From positions 1 through 39,910 of the forward strand of contig JAJYKL010000036.1 of NCBI GenBank assembly GCA_021788625.1: a DNA stretch of 39,910 nucleotides, in the 5' to 3' direction. Every line of letters starts with the position of its first letter. Within the stretch, counting starts at the first letter, position 1. Below, piece after piece: positions 26,570-35,168 of this stretch. The notes beneath the pieces are model-generated. The model worked only from the letters and a program-made list of their open reading frames with translations. It was not told the origin of the DNA and did not search any database. This DNA is from Chloroflexota bacterium (GTDB lineage Bacteria > Chloroflexota > Anaerolineae > J036 > Brachytrichaceae). Position numbers and translations under genes: made by a program.

Positions 26570-27252
26570 TTAAGTTGGCATGTGACAATGCCAAGACACT
26601 TCACAAATATAAGATGTGCGAGTGTGGTGCCTCAATATGCGTTTACAATCAGCCGTGCATGTACTTGATATTGGCCGCAATCCCAAGCGCCAAAGATGTG
26701 CACATGAGGAAATCGCCATCCTTATCCTTTTATTGTCAGAGATATCAGTAGATTCTCACTCGGGCAACATTGCGGCTGATAGTTTGCCGAAGCAACCTCC
26801 TTCCATTGAGGAAATGTCATCCGAGGCGGAAATGATGATCACCATGTAATCGGTGCGTCATACACTCACCTCCTTCAACGGGTAAACCTGCATCTTGTGC
26901 GACGAGCGCACTCTATTAGTCATTCATTCCAGGTATGCAAAGAGCTGATGCAGTAGATACATAAGGCGAGACACATCGGCATAAAAAGTGCATGGCTCAG
27001 CACAGTGTCTATACGACCTGCAAGCGTATGCTCCATGGCAAGAGCGCAAGCATTGGCATGAGCGGCACTGCCGGCTACCTCTTCGTCAATCACCCGGTTA
27101 GCACCTTGCGTACCGCTCTGTCCTGATAACGGTCACAGTCAGAGTTGGTTAATATAGGTAAATTGATGATCGTGGTACGGTCTGTATTTTGCCAAAGATC
27201 AATCCTGTGGTGAGAGCCGCGGGTGGAACGGGGTGCGATGCATTCGCGTGAT
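26570..27252. other. Gap between UROD-like gene and response regulator
   Basis: About 680 bases. Overlapping short frames (67 codons at 26548, 77 codons at 26616) look like chance. A minus-strand frame between about 27126 and 26930 is open and protein-like (T-Q-G-A-N-R-V-I-D-E-E-V-A-G), but is closed upstream by a stop and has no start signals, so it may be a gene fragment. No RNA gene is seen. Confidence 0.4.
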
Positions 27253-27258
27253 TATAAT
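27253..27258 (+). promoter_or_regulatory. -10 box directly before response regulator
   Basis: Perfect TATAAT, seven bases before the ATG at 27266. Predicted transcription start 27265-27266, so the mRNA would be leaderless. There is no Shine-Dalgarno and no clear -35. Confidence 0.5.
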
Positions 27259-27265
27259 GATTTCG

Positions 27266-28000
27266 ATGCCTAACGAAGATTCCAAACTCATCCTGGTCGT
27301 CGACGATGAGCCGCGCATGATCAACTTTATCCGCATGAACCTGGAGTTGGAGAGCTTCCGGGTTGTCTCGGCCGAAAACGGCCTGGAAGCCGTCCGCAAG
27401 GCACGCGAGATGCTGCCCGATGCGGTGCTGCTGGACGTGATGATGCCCGAGATGGACGGATTCGAGACGTTGAAGGCTATCCGTGAGGAGAGCAACGTGC
27501 CCGTGATCATGCTGACGGCCAAGAGCGAGGAAGACGACAAGGTTAAGGGTCTGGAATTGGGCGCGGATGACTATATTACCAAGCCGTTCAGCCCGCGCGA
27601 ACTTGTCACGCGGGTCAAGGCGGTGGTGCGGCGCGCGGAGTTGCCGGCCCAGGTTGAGAAAGCGCCTATCCGGGTCGATGAGCGCTTGTCCATCGACTTC
27701 AACCGCCGCGAGGTGATCGTGGAAGGCCAGGCCATCAAGTTGCGCCCCACCGAGTGGCGGCTGCTCTACCATCTGGTGCAGAACGCGGGCTGGGTGGTGC
27801 CTCATGAGACGTTACTCTCCAAGGTTTGGGGTTGGGAGTACCGCGATGAGACGCAATACCTGCGTCTGTACATTACGTACCTGCGCCAGAAAATAGAGCA
27901 GGACATGGCTCATCCAAAATACATTCTCACCGAGCGGGGCATCGGCTATCGGTTCATGGACTTCAAGAAAGAGAAAGCGGCGCAGCCTGCCGCTAATTAG
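27266..28000 (+). CDS. OmpR/PhoB-type response regulator
   Basis: 244 residues from ATG 27266; upstream in-frame starts at 27233 and 27257 would add residues before the receiver fold and lie across the -10 box. Receiver domain (about 8-122): L-V-V-D-D-E-P, phosphoacceptor D57 in L-L-D-V-M-M-P, T84 and K106 (T-K-P-F). The winged-helix DNA-binding domain (about 138-235) has [16 protein letters not shown] and E-R-G-I-G-Y-R-F. It is a DNA-binding transcription factor controlled by phosphorylation. No histidine kinase gene is next to it, so its partner is elsewhere. Codon use is more GC-rich than in the ABC island just upstream. Confidence 0.93.
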   Translation: MPNEDSKLILVVDDEPRMINFIRMNLELESFRVVSAENGLEAVRKAREMLPDAVLLDVMMPEMDGFETLKAIREESNVPVIMLTAKSEEDDKVKGLELGADDYITKPFSPRELVTRVKAVVRRAELPAQVEKAPIRVDERLSIDFNRREVIVEGQAIKLRPTEWRLLYHLVQNAGWVVPHETLLSKVWGWEYRDETQYLRLYITYLRQKIEQDMAHPKYILTERGIGYRFMDFKKEKAAQPAAN

Positions 28001-28103
28001 CCCGTGTATTATTCGGGCGATTGCCCGTTCATGTGTGCCGCCATCCGGATGCGGTTCGGTTAACGGGACAACGCATATCACACACCATTCAAGGAGCTAA
28101 GGT

Positions 28104-29264
28104 ATGAAGCGTTTAGGTATTCTCACTGGCGGCGGCGACGTGCCAGGCTTGAATGCCTGCATCAAGGCATTCGTCTATAGCGCGACGGATGAGGGTTATG
28201 AAGTCGTCGGCATTCGCCGTGGTTGGGGTGGATTATTGAATTTCAATCTCGACGACCCAACGGCACAGTCGGAATGGATCATCCCACTCAACAAGCAGCA
28301 TGTCCGTACCATCGACCGTACGGGTGGAACCATTCTGCATACCAGTCGTACCAATCCGGGAAAGGTTCGCCCCGATGAAGTGCCAGAGTTTTTGCGCGCC
28401 ACACAACCCGAGAGCGACGACAAAGGACCATTTGATTTCACACCGCACGTGTTGCGGGTGCTGGATCATCTGGGCATTGAGGCACTTGTGCCGATCGGCG
28501 GCGACGACACCTTAAGCTATGCGGAGCGGCTGCATCGCGAGGGCTTTCACATCGTCGCCATCCCCAAGACGATGGATAACGATGTGTTTGGCACAGACTA
28601 TTGCATCGGGTTCTCTACGGCTGTAACGCGCAGCGTGGAATTCATCCATCAACTACGTACCAGCGCCGGCAGCCATGAGCGCATTGCCGTCGTGGAACTG
28701 TTTGGCCGCAACAGCGGTGAAACCTCTCTCATGGCTTCGTATCTGGCCGGCGTGGATCGAGCCATCATCTCCGAGGTGCACTTCGATCCCGAGCGGCTGG
28801 CTGGTTTCTGCTTGAAAGACAAGGCGAGCAACCCAAGTCATTATTGCATGGTGACCATTTCGGAAGGCGCGCAGATGGTCGGTGGAAAGATTGTCGAGTA
28901 TGGTCAGGCCGACTCCTATGGGCACCGCAAGCTGGGTGGCATTGGCCAGATCACGGGTGAGGCACTGAAACGCATCACTGGTGAGGATATCCTCTACCAG
29001 CAAGTCAGTTACCTGATGCGCTCCGGTGCGCCCGATAGCCTGGATATGATGGTGGCCGTCAACTATGCCAATATGGCCATGCTTCTAATTCGCCGCGGCG
29101 CATCCAACCGGCTGGTCGCGCTACGCAACGGTACCTACACCAGCGTGCCAATTTCGACGATCATGCAGGGCTTGAAGCGCGTCGACGTGGAGGAACTTTA
29201 CGATAGTGAGAATTACCTGCCCAAGGTCCGACATGTCGACGGCAAGCCCATGTTCCTCTACTAA
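28104..29264 (+). CDS. pfp: 6-phosphofructokinase, pyrophosphate-type signature
   Basis: 386 residues, with AAGGAG seven bases before the ATG. It phosphorylates fructose-6-phosphate in glycolysis. The family motifs are [11 protein letters not shown] at the N terminus, G-G-D134-D135-T and P-K155-T-M-D158-N-D; D158 is the catalytic base. In this family Asp at the G-G-D-D position and Lys in P-K-T are associated with pyrophosphate as donor, where ATP enzymes such as E. coli PfkA have Gly at both. PPi dependence is therefore predicted but not certain, so the symbol is tentative. It follows the response regulator by about 100 bases. Confidence 0.85.
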   Translation: MKRLGILTGGGDVPGLNACIKAFVYSATDEGYEVVGIRRGWGGLLNFNLDDPTAQSEWIIPLNKQHVRTIDRTGGTILHTSRTNPGKVRPDEVPEFLRATQPESDDKGPFDFTPHVLRVLDHLGIEALVPIGGDDTLSYAERLHREGFHIVAIPKTMDNDVFGTDYCIGFSTAVTRSVEFIHQLRTSAGSHERIAVVELFGRNSGETSLMASYLAGVDRAIISEVHFDPERLAGFCLKDKASNPSHYCMVTISEGAQMVGGKIVEYGQADSYGHRKLGGIGQITGEALKRITGEDILYQQVSYLMRSGAPDSLDMMVAVNYANMAMLLIRRGASNRLVALRNGTYTSVPISTIMQGLKRVDVEELYDSENYLPKVRHVDGKPMFLY

Positions 29265-29651
29265 AACCAGAGTCGTCGCCGGTCTGTAACCGTTGCGATA
29301 CCGTCAGTTACCTGGCGCCGGGTTCCTGTCGGGAAATCGAAATAAGGGGAAGATGCATCGAGTTAACACTGCATAGCGGTGGCGTCCTGAAAATGAGTTC
29401 ATAGATTCAAGCCTCTGTCTTTGCCCTGAATGCACACGACGTGGGCGTACGGGGCAGGCAGAGGTACCTTGCGATTTGCTGCACTCATGAAAGCGTCCCA
29501 GCTGACGGGCTGCGCACAGGTGAAAGGGATCGCTGCGTGGAGCATACGGATGAATGAAACACTGTGCCACACATCTCTGGTGACCCTCACGGAGCAAGTG
29601 ATCAGTTGGCGCAGGGGCTGCGTGGGCCCACTCAGGTGATGGAGAACTAAC
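29265..29651. other. 387-base gap before permease gene
   Basis: No supported gene or structured RNA is seen. A 69-codon plus-strand frame at 29430-29639 has no matching family or start signals. The permease gene's Shine-Dalgarno (GGAG) lies at the end of the gap. Confidence 0.5.
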
Positions 29652-30968
29652 GTGCTCACACGGGAGATTGCAGCCGGTGCGGTGGCACTGGTGACGTTCA
29701 TCGCACTGGCTGCGGGCAGTGTACCACTGATCCGACTCAATCGGGCAACTATTGCAGCGGTGGGGGCTGGTGTCCTTCTGGCGTTGGGGGTCGTCACCCT
29801 GTCGCAGGCGGAGGCGACCATCGACCCCAACACGCTCCTCCTGCTGCTGAGTATGATGGTGATCAACTCCGTCCTGGAACTGGCCGGATTCTTCAACTGG
29901 GCAGGACAACTGGTGATCGAGCGTGCCCGCTCACCTCTGGTGCTGCTGGTGCTGGTTGTCCTGATGGGAGGTTTACTTTCCGCACTGTTTATCAACGATC
30001 CCGTCGTTCTGATGTTAACCCCGCTCGTGTGCGGGATCACGCTGCGCCTTCGACGCAACCCCGTTCCCTATCTCCTGGCACTGGCAACGTCCGCCAACGT
30101 GGGTTCCACTGCCACTCTGACCGGCAACCCGCAGAACATCCTGATCGGCACGTCGTCGGGTATCTCGTACCTGACCTTCCTGGCACATTTGGGACCGCTG
30201 GCGCTGGTGGGGCTGGTGATCGTAGTCGTTGTCATCCGCTTGCTTTATCGCGATGAATTCAACGACAGACACTTTGCGACGTTTGAAATCGATCTGCCTG
30301 CCTTATCACCGCAGACATCAGGACTGGTCATGGAACATGACAGCGCCTCCCCACGGCCTGCACCCGTGAGCATGGCGACTGCAGCCGGCATGGTCTACGC
30401 GCCCGTCATACGCAAGAGCCTGGTGGTGATCGCTGCGCTGTTGGTGGCACTGCTGGCAGGTATGACACCCGCGCTGGCGGCGTTATTTGCTGCGTGTGCG
30501 CTCTTCGTGACCCGGCGTATCAAGTCAGAAAAGATTCTGAGCCTCGTGAACTGGCCGTTACTCGTGATGTTCTGCGGACTGTTCGTAGTTACGGGTGCGC
30601 TGGATATCACGGGTGTGTCGCAGTACCTGTTCGAGTTGGTATCAGGACTGGCACGTGCAGGCGTGGCACCGCTTACGCTGGTCACAGCCGTGCTGAGCAA
30701 TGTCATATCTAATGTGCCGGCTGTGCTGCTGTTCAGGCCAATCGTGTCACGCTTTCCCAACCCCATGCAGGCATGGCTCACCCTGGCCGCCGCTTCCACT
30801 TTGGCAGGAAATCTGACTCTCATCGGCTCGGTAGCCAACCTGATCGTAGCCGAGCAGGCGATGAAGGTGGGGGTGCGGGTCACGTTCATGGAATATCTGA
30901 GAGTGGGGGTCATCATCACCGTTCTGACGCTGGGCGTGGCGGTGGTATGGCTGGGGCTTGTTACGTAG
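29652..30968 (+). CDS. ArsB/NhaD (CitM) superfamily anion or ion permease
   Basis: 438 residues; GTG start with GGAG seven bases upstream. Eleven or so hydrophobic segments. Family marks are F-I-N-D-P-V-V-L-M-L-T-P, S-A-N-V-G-S-T-A-T-L-T-G-N-P-Q-N-I-L-I-G, and in the second half S-N-V-I-S-N-V-P-A-V-L-L-F with L-A-G-N-L-T-L-I-G-S-V-A-N. This is the two-repeat inner-membrane fold shared by ArsB, NhaD and SLC13-type carriers. The substrate (arsenite, Na+/H+ or dicarboxylate) cannot be told, and no ars genes are nearby. It ends at a perfect hairpin shared with the convergent DUF58 gene. Confidence 0.85.
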   Translation: MLTREIAAGAVALVTFIALAAGSVPLIRLNRATIAAVGAGVLLALGVVTLSQAEATIDPNTLLLLLSMMVINSVLELAGFFNWAGQLVIERARSPLVLLVLVVLMGGLLSALFINDPVVLMLTPLVCGITLRLRRNPVPYLLALATSANVGSTATLTGNPQNILIGTSSGISYLTFLAHLGPLALVGLVIVVVVIRLLYRDEFNDRHFATFEIDLPALSPQTSGLVMEHDSASPRPAPVSMATAAGMVYAPVIRKSLVVIAALLVALLAGMTPALAALFAACALFVTRRIKSEKILSLVNWPLLVMFCGLFVVTGALDITGVSQYLFELVSGLARAGVAPLTLVTAVLSNVISNVPAVLLFRPIVSRFPNPMQAWLTLAAASTLAGNLTLIGSVANLIVAEQAMKVGVRVTFMEYLRVGVIITVLTLGVAVVWLGLVT

Positions 30969-30977
30969 CGAAATCAT

Positions 30978-31018
30978 GTGAACATGTCAGACTTCTTGTA
31001 GAAGTCTGACATGTTCAC
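30978..31018. terminator. Bidirectional hairpin between convergent genes
   Basis: Perfect 19-bp inverted repeat (30978-30996 with 31000-31018; left arm GTGAACATGTCAGACTTCT) and a 3-base loop. It begins nine bases after the permease stop and ends nine bases from the DUF58 stop, so it can end transcription from both sides. T-runs on either side are short. Confidence 0.65.
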
Positions 31019-31027
31019 TTAACTTCC

Positions 31028-32293
31028 CTATATGGCTATCGGTTGCTCGATGGCGTCAGCGAGCGTATGACCGCGCCGAAGCACACGCACCACCGCACCC
31101 GCTTCGGCCAGTGCCCCAATGAGCGGGGCCGCCGGCTGTTGCCCTCCGAAGCTTTCGCTGTCTACGACAATGGCCACGACCCGTAAACCACTGCGCGTCA
31201 TCTGCTGTACCGAGAGAGCCCAATTCACATCAGTGGAGGGTGAGATGGCAATCACCGTCGCACCGCGGGGGAGCAGCGCCCCTTCGGCGCGCAACACCCG
31301 CTCAAAAGGCACACTACCTTTGGCCTGCAATACCGACAGCAACTCCATGATCTTGTTTAGCTGGCGTTCTCCCCGATCGCTGGCTAATACTTCGCGATGT
31401 GTGCTATAGCTCAGCAGGCCGATCGCACGATCCTGCTTCAGGAAGTATTGGGCCGTGGAGGCACTGGCAGAAATGACATACTCTTCAGTCCAGGGGGGCA
31501 GGGTGAACGTGCGGGGAGTGCTCGGAACCGTCTCGGTGAGCCCACCGTCAGAGGATCCATACGCAGACAGGCGCACCTGAGCCATGCTTTCCAGATCCAT
31601 CATGATCCAGATTTCGGACATGGGATCTAGCTCGAACTCCTTCACCGTCAGGCGCTGGCGCTTGATGCTGAGCGGCCAATGGATGCGGTTCATCTCGTCA
31701 CCATTCATGTAGTCGCGCACGCCGGCGGCATTGGTCGTGACGTAGTGAGTGCGCCTCCGCAAAGCCTCTCCACCGGGCAGGTGCCCTCCAGGTAATGGGA
31801 AGTCGTTTAGCGGCCAGACGGCTGGATACACCAGGATGCTGTTTATGCGATTCAGAGGTCGCTCCATCTGGTAGATGCCGATAGGATCGCCGCTGCGTAC
31901 GAGGAGCGGGCCCAGCGTGAAGCGCCCACGGCGGCTGCAGAAGGTGGAGATGCGCCATCCACGCCACTGCTGGCTGCCCACCCAGCCAATCACGCGGCTG
32001 GCGAAGTGACCGGGCAAAGTGGAGAAATCCCGCACCTCTGTCCACAGTTTGGGGATGCGGCTAAGGTTGGTGAGGACAAACTCCTCATCCAGTGTCTGGC
32101 CCACCTGAGCCACACGGGTGAGCGTTCGCCGGCTGATGCGCAACCAATTCACGCCCAGCCATGCCCAGACGATGGAGACAGCCAACAGAGCAAACAGTGC
32201 ACCTGCAAAACTCCACCACAGCGCCTTGCCGCTGCCTAACGCGCCGACCAGCGTCACAATGAAGAGCAGCAAGATAACGCGATACCTACTCAT
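31028..32293 (-). CDS. DUF58 domain membrane protein
   Basis: 421 residues. Two hydrophobic N-terminal segments (about 5-45) anchor it. The DUF58 core follows: V-R-D-Y-M-N-G-D-E-M-N-R-I-H-W and K-R-Q-R-L-T-V-K-E-F-E, leading into a vWA-like fold (I-W-I-M-M-D-L-E-S). It lies 92 bases downstream of the MoxR ATPase on the same strand, the standard MoxR-DUF58 pair. The family is thought to act in assembly or metal loading of envelope complexes. The transglutaminase gene that often completes the set is absent. No Shine-Dalgarno is seen at the ATG. Confidence 0.88.
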   Translation of the reverse strand: MSRYRVILLLFIVTLVGALGSGKALWWSFAGALFALLAVSIVWAWLGVNWLRISRRTLTRVAQVGQTLDEEFVLTNLSRIPKLWTEVRDFSTLPGHFASRVIGWVGSQQWRGWRISTFCSRRGRFTLGPLLVRSGDPIGIYQMERPLNRINSILVYPAVWPLNDFPLPGGHLPGGEALRRRTHYVTTNAAGVRDYMNGDEMNRIHWPLSIKRQRLTVKEFELDPMSEIWIMMDLESMAQVRLSAYGSSDGGLTETVPSTPRTFTLPPWTEEYVISASASTAQYFLKQDRAIGLLSYSTHREVLASDRGERQLNKIMELLSVLQAKGSVPFERVLRAEGALLPRGATVIAISPSTDVNWALSVQQMTRSGLRVVAIVVDSESFGGQQPAAPLIGALAEAGAVVRVLRRGHTLADAIEQPIAI

Positions 32294-32385
32294 GACGTAT
32301 CAGAAAGCAGGAATGCCTGGGAGCGGGTGAGCGACAGTTCTCCATGTACCTGTGTTCGCAGGCTGCCCGACTTCCACAACTGCAC

Positions 32386-33336
32386 TCATCCCCGCACCTT
32401 TGTGCCGGGAACGGGAGTGGTGCGTAGCATCTCTTCCAGAATGCTGCCGGTGTCGACATCCTTGATCCGGGCCGCCGGACTGATGATCACACGATGACCC
32501 AGCGTAGTCTTGGCCAGTGCCTTCACATCGTCGGGGATGACGTAATCGCGGCCGTGCACTGCTGCGCGCGCTTGTGAGGTGCGATAGAGTGCCAGCGCAC
32601 CGCGCGGACTGGCTCCCAGGTAGACGTCGGGGTGCGAGCGTGTGCGATCGACCAGCTGCACGATGTACTGTTTGATCAGGTTATCCACATACACCGACTT
32701 CAACTGCTCCTGCATGGCTAATAAATCGCTGGTATTGGTTACCTGAGCCGTCGTGTCGATGGGATGCGAGTATTGCTGCGCGTCGAGAATAGCGATTTGC
32801 TGCTCAGCCGTGGGATACCCCAGAGAGATGCGCATGAGAAAGCGGTCCAGTTGCGCCTCAGGAAGGGGGAACGTACCTTCATACTCGATGGGATTTTGCG
32901 TGGCCAGCACCAGAAATGGACGGTTCAGCGAGTGCGTGATGCCGTCGACGGTAACCTGGCGCTCTTCCATTGCCTCCAATAGCGCGGCCTGTGTCTTGGG
33001 GGTGGCACGGTTGATCTCGTCGGCCAGGACGATTTGCGCCATGATCGGTCCGGCGCGGAACTCGAACTCACCGGTTTTCTGGTTGTAGATGGACGTGCCC
33101 GTGACATCAGCCGGAAGCATGTCGGGGGTGAACTGGATACGCTTAAACGAGCCGCCAATGGACCTGGACAGGGCCTTGGCCAGCATCGTCTTGCCCACGC
33201 CGGGTACATCCTCGATCAACAGGTGCCCCTGGCACAGCAGACAGATGGCAGTTAGCTCGACGATATCGCGTTTGCCGTAGATAACCTTCTCGACATTATC
33301 AATCAGGTGATTCGCAAAAGTTTGAACAGCCTTCAT
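32386..33336 (-). CDS. MoxR-family AAA+ ATPase
   Basis: 316 residues. Walker A is E-D-V-P-G-V-G-K-T, Walker [11 protein letters not shown], sensor 1 L-A-T-Q-N-P-I-E, and E-A-Q-L-D-R-F carries the arginine finger region. [12 protein letters not shown] is typical of the MoxR subfamily. The cytoplasmic ATPase partners with the DUF58 protein encoded downstream, acting as a chaperone. It is divergent from the dGTPase gene across 190 bases. Start ATG at 33336; no strong ribosome site. Confidence 0.92.
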   Translation of the reverse strand: MKAVQTFANHLIDNVEKVIYGKRDIVELTAICLLCQGHLLIEDVPGVGKTMLAKALSRSIGGSFKRIQFTPDMLPADVTGTSIYNQKTGEFEFRAGPIMAQIVLADEINRATPKTQAALLEAMEERQVTVDGITHSLNRPFLVLATQNPIEYEGTFPLPEAQLDRFLMRISLGYPTAEQQIAILDAQQYSHPIDTTAQVTNTSDLLAMQEQLKSVYVDNLIKQYIVQLVDRTRSHPDVYLGASPRGALALYRTSQARAAVHGRDYVIPDDVKALAKTTLGHRVIISPAARIKDVDTGSILEEMLRTTPVPGTKVRG

Positions 33337-33515
33337 TTGGACATTCGGGTCGGGGCAGCATGAGTGCGCCCCCGTAGCGCCTTAATAAGGACGTCGAATA
33401 ACTTAGCGATCATAACATGTGTAACTTACATGAAGCTTAGATGACTCTGAAGCATTGCTGCGGCGAAAAGAGCCAGACTCCCACCCGATCTGGATGGTGC
33501 CGTGTTGGTAGAAGC

Positions 33516-33521
33516 TACAAT
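33516..33521 (+). promoter_or_regulatory. -10 box directly before dGTPase gene
   Basis: TACAAT six bases before ATG 33528, so transcription would start at the A of that ATG. This favours 33528 over the upstream ATGs (33522, 33441) and predicts a leaderless mRNA. No clear -35. Confidence 0.45.
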
Positions 33522-33527
33522 ATGATA

Positions 33528-34679
33528 ATGCGGACGCGTGAGCAGCTGGAGCAGTTGGAACGTACCGGACTGGCCCCCTTTGCCGCAACAAGCGCTGAGT
33601 CAAGGGGCCGTGCGTACCCGCAACCACCTGCCCTCTATCGCACAGAGTTCCAGCGCGATCGGGAGCGTGTACTCCATACTACCGCATTCCGCCGGCTGCA
33701 AGGCAAGACCCAGGTATTTGTAGTTACCGAAGGCGACTACTATCGCACGCGCATCACGCACACCCTGGAGGTGGCTCAGATCGGACGCACCATCGCCCGG
33801 GCATTGGGTGCGAATGAAGACCTGGTGGAGGGCGTCTGCCTGGCACATGATCTTGGCCATCCGCCGTTTGGGCACTCCGGCGAGGCGAAACTGAACCAGT
33901 TAATGAGTGACCACGGTGGGTTCGACCACAACCGGCAAAGCTACCTGATCGTAACAGAACTGGAGAGCCGTTACCCCGGCTTCGCGGGTCTGAATCTGAC
34001 CTATGAGTTCCGTGAGGGGCTGGTGAAGCATGAGACGGAGTACGATGTGCGGGTGCCGGCGGAGTATGCACCGGAGTTGCAGGGCTCATTGGAGTCGCAA
34101 ATCGCCTCGTTTGCCGACGAACTGGCCTACAACACGCATGATCTGGACGATGGTCTGCGTGCCGGCATCCTCAGCATCGAAGAGGTGCGGAACGTGCGCT
34201 GGTGGCAGCGGGCATGCCAATCGGCTGGTGTCGAGGTCGATGTACCAATCAACGATCTGCTGCGTCACCGCGTGATTCGAAACCTGATCAACGAGATGGT
34301 GAGTGACCTGCTGCGCGAAACGGATCACTGTATCCAGCTCTCTGGCGTGCAGAATGTGGAGGACGTACGCCGGCAGCCCGCGAATCTGGTTTCATTCCCG
34401 GCTGAGACACGCCTCATGAACCGCGAGCTGAGTGGATTCCTCTATGATTCGATGTATCGACACTATCATGTGTTGCGCATGCACACCAAGTCTGACCGGG
34501 TGCTGGAAGACCTGTTCCGCGCCTACGCCAGTGAACCACGCATCCTGCCCGACGGTCCACGCGCCTGGCTGGACCGGTTACCCCGCGAGCGTGTGGTATG
34601 CAACTACATCGCCGGTATGACCGATCGGTTTGCCCTCGACGAACATGCCCGCCTCTATGACCCGCGCGAGCGCGTCTAG
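33528..34679 (+). CDS. dgt: Deoxyguanosinetriphosphate triphosphohydrolase-like protein
   Basis: 383 residues from ATG 33528; the frame is open back to 33441, but M-R-T-R-E-Q-L-E-Q-L-E is where the family begins, and a -10 box overlaps the upstream part. HD-domain dNTPase: Y-R-T-E-F-Q-R-D-R-E-R-V-L-H at the N terminus, R-I-T-H-T-L-E-V-A, L-A-H-D-L-G-H-P-P-F-G-H-S-G-E with the HD metal pair, and D-E-L-A-Y-N-T-H-D-L-D-D carrying the last metal Asp. It splits dNTPs into nucleoside and triphosphate, helping control dNTP pools. The gene is single and is followed by tRNA-Gln(TTG). Confidence 0.93.
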   Translation: MRTREQLEQLERTGLAPFAATSAESRGRAYPQPPALYRTEFQRDRERVLHTTAFRRLQGKTQVFVVTEGDYYRTRITHTLEVAQIGRTIARALGANEDLVEGVCLAHDLGHPPFGHSGEAKLNQLMSDHGGFDHNRQSYLIVTELESRYPGFAGLNLTYEFREGLVKHETEYDVRVPAEYAPELQGSLESQIASFADELAYNTHDLDDGLRAGILSIEEVRNVRWWQRACQSAGVEVDVPINDLLRHRVIRNLINEMVSDLLRETDHCIQLSGVQNVEDVRRQPANLVSFPAETRLMNRELSGFLYDSMYRHYHVLRMHTKSDRVLEDLFRAYASEPRILPDGPRAWLDRLPRERVVCNYIAGMTDRFALDEHARLYDPRERV

Positions 34680-34696
34680 TGAGTTACGACGCTGAA

Positions 34697-34717
34697 GCAG
34701 ACATGTCAAGCGTCTGC
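34697..34717 (+). terminator. Weak hairpin after dGTPase gene
   Basis: GCAGAC and GTCTGC with a 9-base loop, 17 bases after the stop. No T-run follows; possibly a Rho-type or processing site. Confidence 0.25.
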
Positions 34718-34850
34718 CTGAAGGCGGATGGCTATCTTCCGATAATCGCTGGTGCACCACGATGGGACGAGATGCTGGCATGCAGGGATCGCCATTAATC
34801 GGTCGATATAGGACCGGTTGTGGTAAACTCGTTTTTACCTGCGTGAGCGT

Positions 34851-34922
34851 TGGGGCGTGGCCAAGTGGTAAGGCAACGGACTTTGGATCCGTCATTCGTA
34901 GGTTCGAATCCTGCCGCCCCAG
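34851..34922 (+). tRNA. tRNA-Gln (anticodon TTG)
   Basis: A 72-base cloverleaf. The acceptor stem TGGGGCG pairs with CGCCCCA, discriminator G, anticodon loop CTTTGGA giving TTG (reads CAA and CAG), T arm GTAGG-TTCGAAT-CCTGC. CCA is not encoded. It is 68 of 72 bases identical to tRNA-Gln(CTG) at 8172. A TAAACT at 34824-34829 may be its -10. Confidence 0.95.
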
Positions 34923-35122
34923 TTCCCCTTTTATGGCAATTTCACCTCTCCAGCTCCTGACAACGTCGGGACCGATACCGATAGACGAGAAGGCGTATGA
35001 GCTGGCTGCCAGCGCGATGGAACTCAGGATGGATGTTATTCCCACGCGTGATCTGCAGTCTTAGCGTGGCGCACAGGCAATGCGGCCAGTGGCAGATTTC
35101 CCGAGTTTTTTCTGGAGGACAC

Positions 35123-35157
35123 TGTAACCCCGGTTACTTTATGAAACAGGGGTTACA
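35123..35157 (-). terminator. Hairpin at 3' end of lon
   Basis: TGTAACCCC (35123-35131) and GGGGTTACA (35149-35157) pair over 9 bp. The left arm can instead pair locally as GTAACC-CC-GGTTAC (35124-35137), so two structures compete. It lies 12 bases past the lon stop. Confidence 0.5.
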
Positions 35158-35168
35158 CACAGACTCGT

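Noticed and set aside
28000-28027. Alternating GCCCG/CGGGC/GCCCG hairpins after the response regulator
   Set aside because: Stems are only 5 bp and no T-run or attenuator logic is visible; may be chance.
34933-35064. 43-codon frame after tRNA-Gln(TTG)
   Set aside because: No ribosome site, no recognised family, and it falls in the gap between a tRNA and the lon terminator.
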